Below, piece by piece: positions 43,008-44,295 of a stretch of DNA of 44,295 nucleotides. The stretch is from NCBI GenBank assembly GCA_020860755.1, contig JAJBTQ010000020.1:1-44295 (forward strand). The letters are read 5' to 3'. The position numbers were made by a program, and so were the translations under genes. The stretch is from Lachnospiraceae bacterium (GTDB lineage Bacteria > Bacillota > Clostridia > Lachnospirales > Lachnospiraceae). Each line of letters opens with the position of its first letter. Positions within the stretch are counted from its first letter, which is position 1. The notes under the pieces were generated by a model. It had not been told where the DNA came from. It searched no databases and saw only the letters and a list, made by a program, of their open reading frames with translations.

Positions 43008-44295
43008 ATGCTCAAACAAGGAATTATGGGGATCGATATCGGGGGCACTGGCATTAAGGCGGGAGTTTTTGATGAGAACGGACAGCTCCTGTCTTTTGTC
43101 AGTGCCCGGACGATCCATGCCTACAAAAGCAAAAAGACCGGTATCGGTATTCACCGCAGCTTTGTCGCGGACGAACTGTGGAAGCTCACAAAATCGGCCA
43201 TAAGTGACGCAGTTTTACAAGTAAAAGACACCTGTGAGATCGCAAGCATCGGGATCAGCAGTTTAGGCTGCACCGTCCTGCTGTTTGACCGCGATGACTG
43301 CCAGATCGAAGCGGCACCGGATCCACAGCTGCGGGAGCAGGAATATGAAAAGCTGAAGGCAGCTTTAGACGCGGCGACGTTCCATGCGCGGACCGGATAT
43401 CCCCTGGAGAAAGAGCTGGAGGGACTGAGCCTGATCTGCGATGCGAAAATACGCTGTGACATTGCGAAGATCTGTACGGTGGATGACTACATTGTCTGGA
43501 AGCTTACAGGTGCCCTGACGAAAAATTACAGTACCGCGGCATCCGTCGGCATGTGGGATACAATGAACGACGATTGGCTGCCGTTTTTAAAAGAGGAGTC
43601 GGGACTGTCTGACCGGGTGCTGGGACATCCGCAAAACAGCGGCGAGTTCGTGGGCATGGTCCGGGAGAGTATTGCCGGCGAACTGGGACTTTCCACTCAC
43701 GTAAAAGTCTCAACCGGCGGCATGGACTATCAGTGTGCGGCCTTCTCAGTCCATGAGCTGATCGGACCCCGACTTTTAAATGTGACCGGGACCTTTGATC
43801 TCATGGCATTATACGGCGCATGGGATGCAAGGAACATCTCGGTTCGAAATATGCTTGATTACCATGTGATCCCGGACAGATGCAGCGTGATGGTCGAGTG
43901 TGCCGGTGCGATTCAGACGGAATGGCTGAAAAACAAAGTGACCGGCCAGTCCAAACACGGGGATTTTGTAAGCTGGGAGACGTTTTGCGAGGGGCTGGCC
44001 GAACAGTATGAGACGCAGATGTGTCACCGCGAGGTATTCCTGCCATATGTGTTCGGATCCCTGATCCCCAGTGCAGACGAAGATACCACGGGCGTGTTTG
44101 GCGGCTTAAACTGTGATACGGATCCCCGGATGCTTCTTCGCACGATGCTGGAGGGGATGGCGTTTCAGATGAAATACGTTGCCGACTATCTGTCTAAGGG
44201 AGACTGTGAGAAACAGATCGTGGCGGTAGGCGGCGGAAGCAGGAACCGCACCTGGGTGCAGATAAAGGCCGATGTTACGGGACGGGATATCATCG
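43008..44295 (+). CDS. FGGY-family carbohydrate kinase, 3' end beyond window
   Basis: An open frame of about 429 residues reaches the window edge without a stop; FGGY kinases are about 500. The phosphate motif GIDIGGTGIKAGVFDENG is at residue 7. The sugar-site Asp lies in STGGMDYQCAAF near 241, and the FGGY C-domain motif in EGMAFQMKYVADYL and VAVGGGSRNRTW near the end. GGAGG is 5 bases before the ATG. It is the catabolic gene of the second locus and would phosphorylate a pentulose or similar sugar after uptake. The substrate is not readable; it is not closely like the first locus's glycerol-kinase-type enzyme. Confidence 0.88.
   Translation, partial: MLKQGIMGIDIGGTGIKAGVFDENGQLLSFVSARTIHAYKSKKTGIGIHRSFVADELWKLTKSAISDAVLQVKDTCEIASIGISSLGCTVLLFDRDDCQIEAAPDPQLREQEYEKLKAALDAATFHARTGYPLEKELEGLSLICDAKIRCDIAKICTVDDYIVWKLTGALTKNYSTAASVGMWDTMNDDWLPFLKEESGLSDRVLGHPQNSGEFVGMVRESIAGELGLSTHVKVSTGGMDYQCAAFSVHELIGPRLLNVTGTFDLMALYGAWDARNISVRNMLDYHVIPDRCSVMVECAGAIQTEWLKNKVTGQSKHGDFVSWETFCEGLAEQYETQMCHREVFLPYVFGSLIPSADEDTTGVFGGLNCDTDPRMLLRTMLEGMAFQMKYVADYLSKGDCEKQIVAVGGGSRNRTWVQIKADVTGRDII

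Noticed and set aside
1-44295. Catabolite-repression (cre) sites in front of the sugar operons
   Set aside because: I looked for TGWAANCGNTNWCA-like sequences at the promoters and found no good match.

Overview
The window looks like chromosomal DNA of an anaerobic Firmicute of the Lachnospiraceae type, probably a plant-polysaccharide user from a gut or rumen. The reasons are strong AGGAGG ribosome sites, TTGACA/TATAAT promoters, long-form Hpf, a Fe-S type PurF, a domain-permuted GH3 enzyme of the kind known from Butyrivibrio and Ruminococcus, and two CUT1 sugar importers without their own ATPase. There is no phage, insertion sequence or CRISPR array.

Region 1 (1-11800, +) is a sugar-use locus. 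A FucI-like isomerase, a split transketolase (two half proteins) and a glycerol-kinase-like FGGY kinase are tightly coupled. After a 336-nt gap with its own promoter and long leader come a membrane-anchored protein of unknown role, a sugar-binding lipoprotein, two permeases, a cytoplasmic DUF5060/DUF4038-type glycosidase and a DUF624 protein. Isomerase, kinase and dedicated transketolase match the non-oxidative D-apiose route (apiose to apulose to apulose 4-phosphate to xylulose 5-phosphate plus DHAP). The glycosidase resembles the family that includes GH140 apiosidase. Together this suggests import and internal breakdown of apiose-containing plant glycosides. That substrate is an inference.

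Region 2 (11843-17529) holds a permuted GH3 beta-glycosidase (-), tRNA-Trp, a lysophospholipase-like hydrolase, a small acidic lipoprotein, an unknown gene and a LysR regulator.

Region 3 (17592-24084) is housekeeping: hpf-ychF-nrdR-yqeG-rpiB, then efp, then pyrBI (-) divergent from a PHP-family histidinol-phosphatase.

Region 4 (24142-27747) is one large ABC ATPase-FtsX permease fusion whose roughly 775-residue external domain carries three tandem repeats of about 65 residues.

Region 5 (27886-38736) is central metabolism, all on +: gap, pgk, tpiA, gpmI, purC, purF, purB, galK, galE.

Region 6 (38791-44295) is a second sugar locus: a GntR/UTRA regulator, then a binding lipoprotein, two permeases and an FGGY kinase cut by the window edge. 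A clear GGTTATAAC operator sits just after the -10 box of the transporter promoter, and weaker copies lie in front of the regulator gene.
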